DNA of 64,000 nt from Siderastrea siderea (taxonomy: Eukaryota > Cnidaria > Anthozoa > Scleractinia > Rhizangiidae). The DNA is taken from the NCBI GenBank assembly GCA_964030785.1, contig OZ034975.1, positions 20,304,142 to 20,368,141 of the forward strand. The letters run 5' to 3'. This document shows positions 25,282 to 35,130 of the stretch, one piece after another. The notes under the pieces were generated by a model that did not search any database, was not told the DNA's origin, and was given only the letters and a program-made list of their open reading frames with translations. The stretch's first letter is position 1; each line of letters starts with the position of its first letter. Both the position numbers and the translations under genes were made by a program.

Positions 25282-25853
25282 ATGTTTACGGAAAACGCAC
25301 TCAGCAGCTCCTCAAATCATGATGACACCATTCAGAATCCAGTGAGCAAGTTTACCCGAAATCTGGCCTCCTTTGGATTATCGATTGACCCACTAGTTGG
25401 TGACGGCGATTGCGCATTTTCCAGTATCGTAAAACAATTGCACAAACTGCCCGAATTTATTAACAAAGAGTCTTATTTTATGGAGCACCTGTATGGTCTT
25501 GCTCTTTCCAACTGAGGACGCTTATCGACTACGACAACTCTTTGTAGGCAATGTACAATCCAATGAAGAATATCAATCAGTTGCTGGCGTGAATCCCGAC
25601 AGACTAAATGAAGAAACTGAGCTTTTTAGAGAGTGGGGTACTTACAGCGGAAATCTGGGGGGACTTAGTAATTAAGGTTCGCGCAGATGGGCTTAAATTA
25701 CCAATTATTGTCATCACGTCGTTAGCCACTTTTCCTTTCACGACCTTCATAACAGATGCCTGCATCGTGAAATCATCAATATATATCGCCTGCCATGCAA
25801 CCGGTTCAGGACACTACGATGCAACTCAGTTGAGTTTTTATAGCTTTTTATAA
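25282..25853 (+). pseudogene. OTU-family cysteine protease domain, frameshifted
   Basis: OTU proteases cleave ubiquitin or ubiquitin-like chains. Across three frames the order is: 'GLSIDPLVGDGDCAFSSI' (catalytic Cys in the D-G-D-C motif, about 25375-25430); a helical middle including 'YRLRQLFVGN'; 'WGDLVIKVRADGLKLPIIVI' (core strand); and 'ATGSGHYDAT' (catalytic His near the end, about 25801-25825). The reading frame shifts by one base near 25510-25520 and again near 25660 in a G run. It is therefore a broken copy, or an assembly with indels. The spliced continuation appears to be the CXC segment at 26193. Similar OTU domains occur in large mobile elements and giant viruses as well as host enzymes. 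Confidence 0.7.
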
Positions 25854-25861
25854 TCAAGTTT

Positions 25862-25961
25862 GTTCTCGTTCTCCCTAGTTTCCCCTCGTTCTCCTTAGTT
25901 TACACACGTTCATTCGAGTTTGCCCACGTTCTCCCTACTGTGTCCACGTTCTCCCTAGCAA
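25862..25961. repeat. Relic array of the 20-bp minisatellite family (5 units)
   Basis: Five consecutive 20-base units ('cccctcgttctccttagttt' and variants) lie just after the OTU segment. Aligned to the giant array unit GCCTTGGTTCACCTYAGTTT, the local consensus agrees at about 14 of 20 positions, including the TTC and TAGTTT blocks. It sits in the spacer, probably an intron, between the OTU and CXC segments. Confidence 0.6.
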
Positions 25962-26192
25962 AGTTTCTGGATTGATTCATTCTGCAAATTAAATATGACT
26001 TTCACAGGACTAGATAGATGAGCTCGATTCCCGGTTAAAGCTCGACTCGCTGGCTGCCCCAGAATATTTCAGTCTAAACATTATATTTTGTATCTTCGAA
26101 TTCGTTTTGTATTTTCATGGCAGCCTACAGTACAGTGTAGTCGTGTTTGTGAAATAAATAAAAAATACTGATACATTTTATTGATTTCTCAG

Positions 26193-26959
26193 ATTCTGTG
26201 CAAGAGGAAAATCCCAAGGGCTGCTCTTGTGGCAAAAATACTTCAAGAGGTGGTAAGGCAGCTTGTAAAACGTCTGGTACGACAAGCTGTTCTTGCGTGA
26301 GGAAAGGCAAAACATGCACAGGCGTTTGCATTTGCAAGAATTGTTGCAATGCTGGTCAAACAGTCGTCACTACCGCCGACAATTCTTTAAATAACATGAA
26401 TATTACGTGCAGATGTGGGCAGAATACAGCCAAAAATACAAGTTTTGTTGCTTGTCAAGACGGCAAAAGAAAATCAAAATGCCCCTACCTGGGGTATGGC
26501 AAAGGATGCTCCACCGCATGTCAGTGCAAGGGTTGCGGCAACATTCATGGCTCAAGTTCTCGTGCTCCTCGATCTTCTGTTAGTGGTAAGAGAAAACGGG
26601 TCGAAGCGATATACAGGCGTGAGAACAGCTCCACATTTTTATGATCAGCAGGGATGTCAACCAATGCAGCGCCCTGGACGAATTACGAGTCGATTCTGTT
26701 GGTTAATACCATAAAAATACTATCGCTAACAACAATAACACCTTCAGCACAAAATATTTCTATACTTTTCAACTTTGTAGTAGAGTCTATGCAGGCAAAA
26801 AGTTCACCCTTTTCACCATCAGGGAAAACGACATCGCAAATATCTGCCAAGATGGAATTTTTTGGTAGGAAACAAGCAGTTGAAAATACCCGTATCTCAG
26901 TCGGAGTAGTGTCCGGGCCGGGCAATTTTATTTTTTGTCTATTCAAAATTGCCTTTTAA
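26193..26959 (+). CDS. Tandem cysteine-cluster (CXC, MSL2-like) DNA-binding-type segment
   Basis: A splice acceptor (ttgatttctcag, ending 26192) precedes a frame open to 26644. It encodes two CXC modules. The first begins 'GCSCGKNTSRGG' and ends 'CTGVCICKNCCN'. The second begins 'CRCGQNTAKNTS' and ends 'CSTACQCKGCGN'. Spacing of about nine Cys per module matches the Zn3Cys9 CXC fold, closer to the MSL2 type than to the Tesmin/TSO1 type. That fold binds DNA. After a frame change near 26640-26660, a helical segment ('WTNYESILLVNTIKIL') continues to about 26959. I infer that OTU and CXC parts formed one spliced gene; the product name is unknown to me. Confidence 0.6.
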
Positions 26960-27137
26960 AAAAATGGAAAACAAGTCATGAATTGTCATGATTCGAAACC
27001 AAATCAAACTGATTCCTTATGTTCAGGGTAGCACCAGATGACGTGCTCCACTGAACAATTTGAGGCGCTAACCGCACAATGCCAAATCACAACACAATAT
27101 TGAATCGTTTTTTAAAATAATAAAATATTTCCTGACT
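26960..27137. other. AT-rich spacer
   Basis: A short spacer between the CXC segment and the minus-strand Penelope remnant; nothing recognisable. Confidence 0.5.
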
Positions 27138-27455
27138 CAGAGCGTAATAAAAATTAAAAACTGTTGAAGTGGAATATTTCGTCCGGACCAACCAAACTTC
27201 ATCAGCCATGGTAGAAATGTGAATATTAAGAAGGGTTATATCACTTCATAAAGGTCTCAAGGGGCCTAAAATAGTGTTATAGATGTTGGCTAATTCTAAG
27301 CCATTGTCTCTATTCAAAGAGGGCTTTCGTAACTGGATCTCAATTGCTTCCCTTATGCGGCGTTTGAACGTGTTGCTTTCCGTGGCGAGAACTTTTGTTT
27401 TGCTGGAATCCACCGAATGTCCACTTCAACAGTTTTTAATTTTTATTACGCTCTG
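27138..27455 (-). mobile_element. Second Penelope-like remnant, bounded by a 36-bp inverted repeat
   Basis: On the minus strand 27240-27410 encodes 'KRRIREAIEIQLRKPSLNRD', followed by a Gly-Leu-Glu-Leu stretch. This is the Arg/Ile-rich C-terminal tail usual in Penelope-like GIY-YIG proteins. The ends 27138-27173 and 27420-27455 are perfect or near-perfect inverted complements containing 'taataaaaattaaaaactgt'. Penelope elements often have terminal repeats in inverted arrangement, which would explain this. Only the 3' tip of the element remains. Confidence 0.65.
27177..27206 (-). ncRNA. Hammerhead-ribozyme-like core, minus strand
   Basis: Reading the minus strand, CTGATGA is followed by a stem GTTTGG/CCGGAC (fully pairable with two G-T wobbles) around a short loop, then GAAA. 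It lies directly after the Penelope coding tail, in the same relation as the motif at 24916-24945. The two copies differ in stem sequence but keep pairing, which supports a structural role. Confidence 0.55.
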
Positions 27456-27632
27456 AAGTGGGCGCAAAAAGAAAATTGGCCCGAGCCGGCTATCTATCCG
27501 CGGGGGGGGGGAGGGGGAGGAGGGAACTCCCATATAAAACTGACGACACGGGTGATCGTCTACATTTTTGAAACATCGCAAAAGATAACAGGAACTCATT
27601 TTGTGGGTGTGGCTTAAATTCCTTTTCACCCC

Positions 27633-27735
27633 TAGCCTGCGTGGCAGGTGCTAAAAATGAGATCCGAAGTGAAATCACGCTCCGCGGAATAGAATTCCCT
27701 TCCCATCGCCTCTCTAGTGTCTGCCACGCAGGCTA
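27633..27735. mobile_element. MITE, ~103 bp
   Basis: It begins TAGCCTGCGTGGCAG and ends with the exact inverted complement CTGCCACGCAGGCTA. The outermost TA may be the target duplication. The core is 70 bp of non-coding DNA. Very small hairpin elements of this kind are abundant in cnidarian genomes. Confidence 0.75.
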
Positions 27736-28200
27736 TACCAATACGAGAGCAACGACAATCTTTAACAGCGATTAGACGATTCCTTCGAATATTTCTACTC
27801 TCAAGGATTTGTTATTATGTGGCTCTTAACAAATTTTCTACTGACAAGCGCGCAGGCTACAAAGACGAAAGAACAGTACAAACATTTTCATAATTTGTCA
27901 TTTTCGCAGAGGTTTTTGTCGGTCGTTAACGAGATGCAATTTTCGGATCAACAGCTCTATTTAACGGATGGTCTCTATTTGTCGATCCGTACGGGTTGTA
28001 CAATGGCTTTTTCGGATCGTGTCAGGCAGAGGGTATTGGACATGAGTGGTAACGTCACACTTAGGCCCATCGAATGCAATTCAAATTAAGGTTACTCCGG
28101 ACCTTCGCAGGTGTCCTCCGGGAAAAAAATTCGTATATGTGCCATTTTAAAGAAAAACATGTTAAACTATATATCGTTAGAAAGGTTAAGTAATGTAGAT

Positions 28201-28797
28201 TTCGGGAAAAAAATATGAATTGCCGGTTTCTTCAATTCCGCAAAAGAAAATCGCAAACAACCGCGAAAATGACCATGTGTCATTCAATTGAATTAATAGG
28301 GTATCAAATCTAAGTGTGTGAGCATTTTTTGATATTCTGACTCGTCTGGTTATTTTTAATTAATCTGTCAAGTTCGAACAGCAAAGAATACGCAAAGTGC
28401 ATTGCTTTGAATTTCGCCACTGGTGAAATATTATATGTAAATTTCAAAAATTGATCGCCAAGAAATTTTGGTTTCACCGAACATTTAAAGAATGTCCAGA
28501 CCAAATTTCAAGTTTCAAGTCAAGTTCGAACAGCAAAGAATACGCAAAGCGCATTGCTTTGAATTTCGCCACTGGTGAAATATTATATATAAATTTCAAA
28601 AACTGATCGCCGAGAAATTTTGGTTTCACCGAACATTTAAAGAATGTCCAGACCAAATTTCACAGCAATCCGCCAAATTTTGATACCCTATTAATTTATT
28701 TATCTGATTGAAGAACGCAAGGTCATTTTCGTGGTCATTATTGCAATTTTATTCTGCGGAATTAAAAACACCGGCAATTCATTTTTTTCCCCGAAAT
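28201..28797. mobile_element. Foldback element with ~110-bp imperfect arms
   Basis: Arms 28201-28308 and 28676-28797 are imperfect inverted complements, both containing 'gaattgccgg' and 'taatagggtatcaaa'. The interior is a direct tandem duplication of about 145 bp (28367-28660) that reads twice through the motif 'ttggtttcaccgaacattta'. No transposase is seen. Confidence 0.7.
28367..28660. repeat. Tandem duplication, two ~145-bp copies
   Basis: The two copies share 'gttcgaacagcaaagaatac' near the start and 'aaagaatgtccagaccaaat' at the end, with a few substitutions. They sit inside the foldback element. The matching minus-strand open frames are consequences of this duplication. Confidence 0.85.
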
Positions 28798-28809
28798 TGA
28801 AGTGTGACG

Positions 28810-30485
28810 TATTAAGTGTGCAATTTAGCTTTTTTTAACTTAGCGTTAAGGCATGAAATCGTGCAACGTAGAATACCAATCCAGCAAGGCATTTAAACAC
28901 GGATACAAACTACCTGGAAACTGAGAACTATATTCAATTTTGGGAAAAGCCTAATCTCTTCCCCAAACGAATGGAAAAGTCTGGAAATGAAGACGATTTT
29001 CAGCCATCTAGTGAATTTTGAAATACTTTCAACAATCACTGCGTGCTGTTACTTCTCAAAAATTTTCAATTACATTCGTGTGTGTGCTTCACCGGTATAT
29101 GTTGTGCTATCTGAAAAACGTAAAAACAAAAATGAAAAAAACGCGACCGCCAGTGTTTACTGCATTCAAACCAAGAAGTACAAATTTCAGTCTACATGGA
29201 ATTAGATCGCCGAATGGCCAAGGGTGACGTTTCCAGTAATCGTTTGGCGATAATATGCCCTAGGGGTGCACCACGCCTAGGTTTCAATTTCCTGACTTTT
29301 GTAAGATTCTTTTGTTTGTGGACAGTTCTTCTTTGTGATATTTGCCCAAAGTATATTTTTTACTCGACCTCTCGTGCAGTTTTTAAAAGAAAATGTCTCG
29401 GTGTACATATGCTTTTTACGAAGTGCAATACTCGTTTTACTTTGCAAGCAAAATTTACATTTTACTTAGGAACTCAGCGTCAAGACACCCAATATTGATA
29501 GAAGAAACATGTCAAAAATTAAGTTTCCATAATAGTCGTCATGAAAATAAGTTACCTTAGTTTATTACATATGAAGGTGTTTTGTACGCCATATTATTTT
29601 TTGTTCGTTAAATGTACTGTTTACAGTTCATTTTCTTATTGTTGTTGTGTTGATGGAGGTCATATATTAAGACCCTTTTTGGCGAAATACCCACTCTCAT
29701 TAAAAGACATCGAGTTGCACTCAATCAGCCAAAAGCGAATTATTACGTTGACCACCTTGTAGTTATAGTTAGTAGTTAAGTTTTTTTTATGATAAAATTA
29801 CCAAAATGTATACTTTATTTAACAAAAAAATTGAAAAAAAAAACTGTTATCCTGAGATGAAAACTAGGTTTGAAAATGGCTCACAGTTAGAACTGTCGTA
29901 TGAGATACAATGAAGTTACGTTATATTTGGCTCTCTTACATGGATAAAACTGAGTTGCCTTTATTTTCTGATAATTTTGCTCTAGTCTAACTTTCCTTGA
30001 TCGCACATTATATTAAATAACTTTGTTACATTGTTATAAGTCAACAAGATATTGTTAAGATCATTTGAAACAAAAACACTTCTTTAGGACAACTGATATT
30101 ATTATTCTAGTGATGAACATAGGTAATGACTGAACAAGGACTAAGAAAACGAGTATGAAGACTGTATGATAGCACCTCACAAGACCGAGAGACCAAGACG
30201 TTTAGCGATTAATGTAAACCGAACATGCTAGATTAAGCGCCCAGCTTCAAAAAAGCGCATCGCTTCGAATTAGCTTCCCTCTTATAGATAAAATGAAAAA
30301 TGAATAAGCGCCCATCCCCCTTCCCCCGAAAGCCGAGTTCGCTACAGAGTACACTAGTACTGCACTGTGTGTAAAATTTAACACACGAACAGTAGTGTTT
30401 TATCAAGGACTTAATGGACAAAAACTTGATAAAAAACCTGCTGTTCGTGTTTTGAACAGCCTCAAAAACGTTAGCATAAAAAACT
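28810..30485. other. No gene seen; contains a small hairpin
   Basis: AT-rich sequence has only short random open frames. A hairpin at about 30378-30455 pairs 'acacgaacagtagtgtttta' with 'gataaaaaacctgctgttcg'. Just left of it, 30230-30330 contains 'aagcgcccat' motifs resembling those near 24240-24290. Confidence 0.45.
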
Positions 30486-30489
30486 GACC

Positions 30490-31212
30490 TGAGCCAAGGC
30501 AAACTGAGGTAAACCATGAGGCAAAAGGAGGTGAACCAAGGCAAACGGAGGTGAACCAAGGCAAATTAAGGTGAACCAAGGCAAACTGAGGTGAACCAAG
30601 GCAAACTGAGGTGAACCAAGGCAAACTAAGGCGAACCAAGGCAAACTGAGGTGAACCAAGGCAAAATAAGGTGAACCAAGGCAAGCTGAGGTGAGCAAAG
30701 GCAAACGGAGGTGAACTGACCAAGCCAAACTAAGGTGAAACAAGGCAAACTCAGGTGAACAAAGGCTAACTAAGGTGAACCAAGGCAAACTAAGATGAAC
30801 CAAGGCAAACTAATGTGAACCAAGGCAAACTAAGGTGAACCAAGGCAAATTAAGGTGAACCAAGGAAAACTAAGGTGAACCAAGGCAAACTAAGGTGAAC
30901 CAAGGCAAACTAAGGTGAACCAAGGCAAACTAAGGTGAACCAAGGCAAACTGAGGTGAACCAAGGAAAACTGAGGTGAACCAAGGAAACTAAGGTGAACC
31001 AAGGCAAACTAAGATGAACCAAGGCAAACTAATGTGAACCAAGGCAAACTAAGGTGAACCAAGGCATACTGAGGTGAACAAAGGCTAACTAAGGTGAACC
31101 AAGGCAAACGGAGGTGAATCAAGGCAAACTGAGGTGAACCAAGGAAAAGTGAGGTGAACGAAGGCAAACTGGGGTGAACATGAGCAAACTAAGGTGAACC
31201 AAGGCAAACTGA
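30490..31212. repeat. Inverted array of the same 20-bp minisatellite, about 36 copies
   Basis: Units read 'aactgaggtgaaccaaggca', which is the reverse complement of the giant array at 14049-23870. Units are more diverged than in the big array, with several 'taatgtgaacc' and 'gaacaaaggctaac' variants. The array is cut at 31212 by the element at 31213-33086; its last partial unit resumes at 33087. Confidence 0.95.
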
Positions 31213-33086
31213 CTCCGTAAAAACTAAAATCTTAAATTAAGACGTTTTTTCGTCTTAGAGACTGGTGCCTAGATAAGATGCGCAGTTGTATTAAATTAAG
31301 ATTCGTCGTCTTACTTTAAGATGATAAATCGTCTTAGAACAAGATGTCAACCTCTTATTTTTAGTTGCCTGACATCTTAAACACGAGGTGCCTAGATAAG
31401 ATGGGTTTTCGTCTTAATTAATATTTCAACTCGTCTTATTTTTCCGGAGACCGTTACATTTCAAAAATTGATTGCGCGTATTCTTTTTTCGCGTCGCGGC
31501 TTGCTCGCTTAGTAAAACGAGAATGAACAAATAACCACAAAACATATTTTAACCAAAAACGCTTTATTACACCACTAAATTAAAATAATTCAGCTCAAAC
31601 ACAAAAGGAAAGATAGAACAACAAGCTTATCACCGTATCTTTGCTCTTTTTGCGGCCCTTTGCCAGTCTTCTTTGCATGCACCCACGGGGAGCTTTTCAG
31701 TGGCGAAGAAAGGAAAAAGCGTCAAATATGGTTGAATACGTCTTCCTGAAGATTTCCTTTTGATGGTACAGATCCGTTGCTTGTGTATATTTTTCCCAAC
31801 AGTTGCCATTACATCTTCTTCTCAGTAAACTTATCTTTGGCAGTTGCTTTGGACAAACTGTCTTTGAACTTTACAGACATTCTTTCCGTTTTATCGACCC
31901 AAGTCTTCAGCATTAAATAATGTATGAATTCACCAACACCAGTTAAAAAATATGTCACTGTCACAACAATCTACGGGCATAAAAATGTCAAATTGAACCG
32001 AAGAAGTCATATGGAATTCTTGCCGTGTTGGTCTAAACAACGAATTGAGTCAAGCACAAAAACGTGGCTGTTTCCCCTGCAGTACGCATTTTGGATCGAA
32101 ACTAACCAATCACGGGAGGGCAGCAGAACTTTCGATCCTTTTTAGTTGAAAGCTTTGAAAGAAATTTGTTCCTGTCAATTCATAGTCAAAATACTCAGCG
32201 CGTTCCGCTCATTGTTTAGGAATGATTTTCATTAATCGGGAACGGATTGCATTATTGGAATCAAAATTCCATTTTTACATTGAAGATTGAAATCTTCCAA
32301 CGGTAGACTCATTCGAAGAAACGAATGTTGATTGGGTTGTTACTTACATGAGCCAAAGGTTCACACGCGAAATACGAAAACGTTGGCGGCTGTTGGTTTC
32401 AGTTGGTTTGACATAACAGGGAATTTTTCTCAATTTTGAGGATCTAGTGATTATTCTTCACATTTTTATAACAGCAGACTACTTCACGGATAAAAGTACT
32501 TGCGATTTTAAAACATTTTGTCAAGCGAACACAAATCAGGTCAGAGACTTCAAGCCGCCAACAGTCTGCTACTTGCAAGTGAACATTCCCTAGATGTCAA
32601 TAATAAAGCAATGGAATTTTGATTCCAGTAATGCAATCCGTTCCCGATTAATGAAAGTCATTCCGAAATAATAAGCGAAACGCGCTGAGTATTTCGACTA
32701 TAAGACGCACTGGATCTTAGTTAAGATGAATTGCTCTTAACTATTTTCAAATCATCTTAAAATTTATTTAAGATCACGAACAATCTTATTTTAAGATGTT
32801 CCCTACTTAAAATAAGAAGTGGAATTCTTAAATTAAGACATGAGAAAGTAATGCGTCTTAATTTAAGAATCAAGATATCTTAGTTTAAGACGTGTTCAAA
32901 ACCTTAAATTAAGACGGTAAGAATCTTACAAAGAAATAAGAGTGTGGTCATCTAAATTTAAGACGTTTTTGACTCACTTAAGGGTATATCATCTTAAAAT
33001 AAGATGATTTCGGTCTTAATTTGAGTTATTATCTATCTTATGTAAGATGCCTAACATCTTAAATTAAGATTTTAGTTTTTACGGAG
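31213..33086. mobile_element. 1.87-kb element with 31-bp inverted ends, inserted in the minisatellite
   Basis: Both ends begin CTCCGTAAAAACTAAAATCT when read inward (31213-31243, 33056-33086). Removing the element and one copy of the flanking GA (31211-31212, 33087-33088) restores a perfect minisatellite unit, so this was a clean insertion. Within several hundred bases of each end there are many CTTAATTTAAG / CTTAAATTAAG palindromes, probably subterminal binding sites for a transposase. No transposase is encoded. Its family is unknown to me. Confidence 0.8.
32183..32700. mobile_element. Foldback pair nested in the 1.87-kb element
   Basis: Arms 32183-32272 and 32611-32700 are inverted complements of about 90 bp. 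Both contain 'attaatcgggaacggattgc' (or its complement) and 'aatactcagcgcgtt'. They may be a nested element or internal structure of the host element. Confidence 0.65.
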
Positions 33087-33094
33087 GAGGTGAA

Positions 33095-33190
33095 CGATGT
33101 ATACGTTTCATATGATGGGACGCTATATGTCCATTACATAGCGGGTATGTATACTGGGACGTTATATGTAGCTTACATGAGTGCATTACC
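33095..33190. repeat. Right boundary repeat of the 19-kb block (inverted)
   Basis: This is the inverted partner of 13940-14048. It ends only about 60 bp before the SLC19 start codon at 33253, so the boundary of the block forms the immediate 5' flank of that gene. Confidence 0.8.
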
Positions 33191-33252
33191 TTGCGGATTC
33201 TGCCTCACTCGCCCCAATTTTCGCGCTCTACATTATTAAAGAGGGGGAAACG

Positions 33253-34283
33253 ATGGAATTTTGGGTGAAGGCTACCTTGCTTCTTTGCTTGTATGGGTTT
33301 TTCAAGGAAATGAAACCCTCTGAACCTTTTCTGACGCCATATTTGAAGGCACCACCGATAAATCTGACAGAAGAGCAACTGGACAATCAAATTTATCCGG
33401 TGTGGACATACTCGTATCTTGTCACCCTTTTTGTGGTGTTTTTAGTGACAGATCTTTTGAGGTACAAGCCAGTCATAATAACTGAAGGTTTGGCTTATTT
33501 AACGACAAGAATACTTCTGATTTGGGCGAGCGGAGTTCTCGCGATGCAGTTCATGCAGTTCGCTTATGGCTTGGCGACTGGCGCCGAAGTAGCGTACTAT
33601 TCGTACATCTATGCAGTTGTTGACAGAGATCATTACCAGTTAGTGACCAGCTACACAAGAGCTGCAGTGCTGTTAGGAAGAATGATGTCAGGAATTGTCG
33701 GCCAGCTTCTGATATCATTCAAAGTAACCGACTACCTCACTCTAAATTACGTTTCTCTGGCAAGTGTATCAATCGCGTGTTTAATCACGCTGTTTTTACC
33801 AAAGGCCTCTGGGAACGTGTTTGGTACATCCACAGGAAGTGAACCTGCTTTTGAAGACCAGCAAATGAGCTGCTTTGCTTCCTGGAAAAGAACTATGTCT
33901 GTCATGTTTCATGATTTAAAGTTGTGTTACTCCGACAAAGAGCTCCTCAGGTGGTCCCTGTGGTGGGCATTTGCAACATGTGGAGAATTCCAAGTTGAAA
34001 ATTATGTGCAGAACTTATGGGATGTTATCTACCCATCACACAACCACAAGATTTACAATGGTGGGGTTACCGCTGTGTCACACCTTACAGGATCTTTAGT
34101 GGCTGTTATGCTAGCATATGTGAAGACAAACTGGTCTGTGTTTGGCGAGTTGTGCCTTGGTGTGGTGTCAGTAGCAGATGCTTTCTTTCTGCTGTTAAGT
34201 GCACTGACCAGCAGTATCTGGATGGCTTATCTCATGTACATCCTATTTCGGACGGCTTATACTTTCCTCATAACAATAGCAAG
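33253..34283 (+). CDS. SLC19A: SLC19-family folate/thiamine-type transporter, exon 1 of 3
   Basis: SLC19 proteins are 12-helix plasma-membrane carriers for reduced folates or thiamine. This exon gives residues 1-343. It starts at the first ATG of the frame, although the frame is open from 33181. Seen: first helix, then 'MKPSEPFLTPYL', the family signature after helix 1; 'YPVWTYSYL'; 'YKPVIITEGLAYL'; 'AEVAYYSYIYAVV' around helix 4; and 'LLRWSLWWAFATCGEFQVENYVQ' around helix 7. The donor is ag|gtaattc, leaving two bases of a codon. With exons at 44878 and 45944 it makes 457 residues, close to the ~470-590 of vertebrate members. Sequence alone does not decide between folate and thiamine. The adjacent repeat boundary at 33095-33190 is its direct 5' flank. 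Confidence 0.92.
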
Positions 34284-34355
34284 GTAATTCTTTCCTTCAT
34301 TTTTATTGCCCTGTAAGGATTTTGTTCCCGAGTTTCCCCATGTATGTGTACTTAA

Positions 34356-34978
34356 GGTGGCTCCCTAGAGTTTCTGCAAAAGTGACTATATGAACTGGCA
34401 AGACTTTCAAAAGAAGCCCTAGTTCTGTTGTCTTGCAATCTTTGTTCCTGAATTTTACTAGTAAGGTTACCAACATAATTACCCTTATTTTTCAGCTTTT
34501 GCTTGTTAGGCATAGGCCGTTGTCATGGCAACAAAGCACCTAAAGAATGACAGATATTTTCCATTAATTCGTCTTTTTCCTTAAATATTTTGATTTTCCC
34601 TCAGTGAAATTTTTTTAAACTTTCCTATTTTGTGAAAATGATTTTGACTAACATTTTGCAGGGGAAAAAATATGGGGTCGTTCAGATGGATTCACGGATA
34701 TCATGTGATTTCTAATTTTTGTCCATTAAACTGGATTGCTCTGACAGAATTTTTCCAAAAATAATATGTGAAAGGTAGCGTTAGTATCTCAAAATGTGCA
34801 AAATTTAAAAAAAATTTCACCAAAGGAAACGCGAGAAAATTTACTGTTAACTTTGGTTTTTTGGCTATGCTGACGTCATAAATACCAGGAAAAACCTACG
34901 ATTTAATGTGAGCGCGCGCAGATTACTACAGCTCGCATCATCACCGCGCGCGCTGTCATAAAACTATAGGGAGCCACC
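34356..34978. mobile_element. MITE with TTAA target site
   Basis: It begins GGTGGCTCCCTA and ends with the inverted complement TAGGGAGCCACC, flanked on both sides by TTAA (34352-34355, 34979-34982). TTAA duplication is characteristic of piggyBac and Kolobok superfamilies. The 623-bp core is AT-rich and non-coding. It lies in intron 1 of the SLC19 gene. Confidence 0.85.
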
Positions 34979-35130
34979 TTAATTAGAGTGTTAATGTACA
35001 TTTTGAAAATTTGCACACCAGAAAAAATAGCCAAAAGTGGGTTTATATATACTCATTAGGTAATGGGTTATGCATGAAATGCCAAATTTCCTAAGTGAAT
35101 TGATAACAGTGTGAAATCTTATAACAAATG

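Noticed and set aside
27817..28089. Possible 90-residue secreted protein
   Set aside because: The frame begins with a hydrophobic segment but has no recognisable domain, no promoter and sits among small repeats; evidence is too weak.
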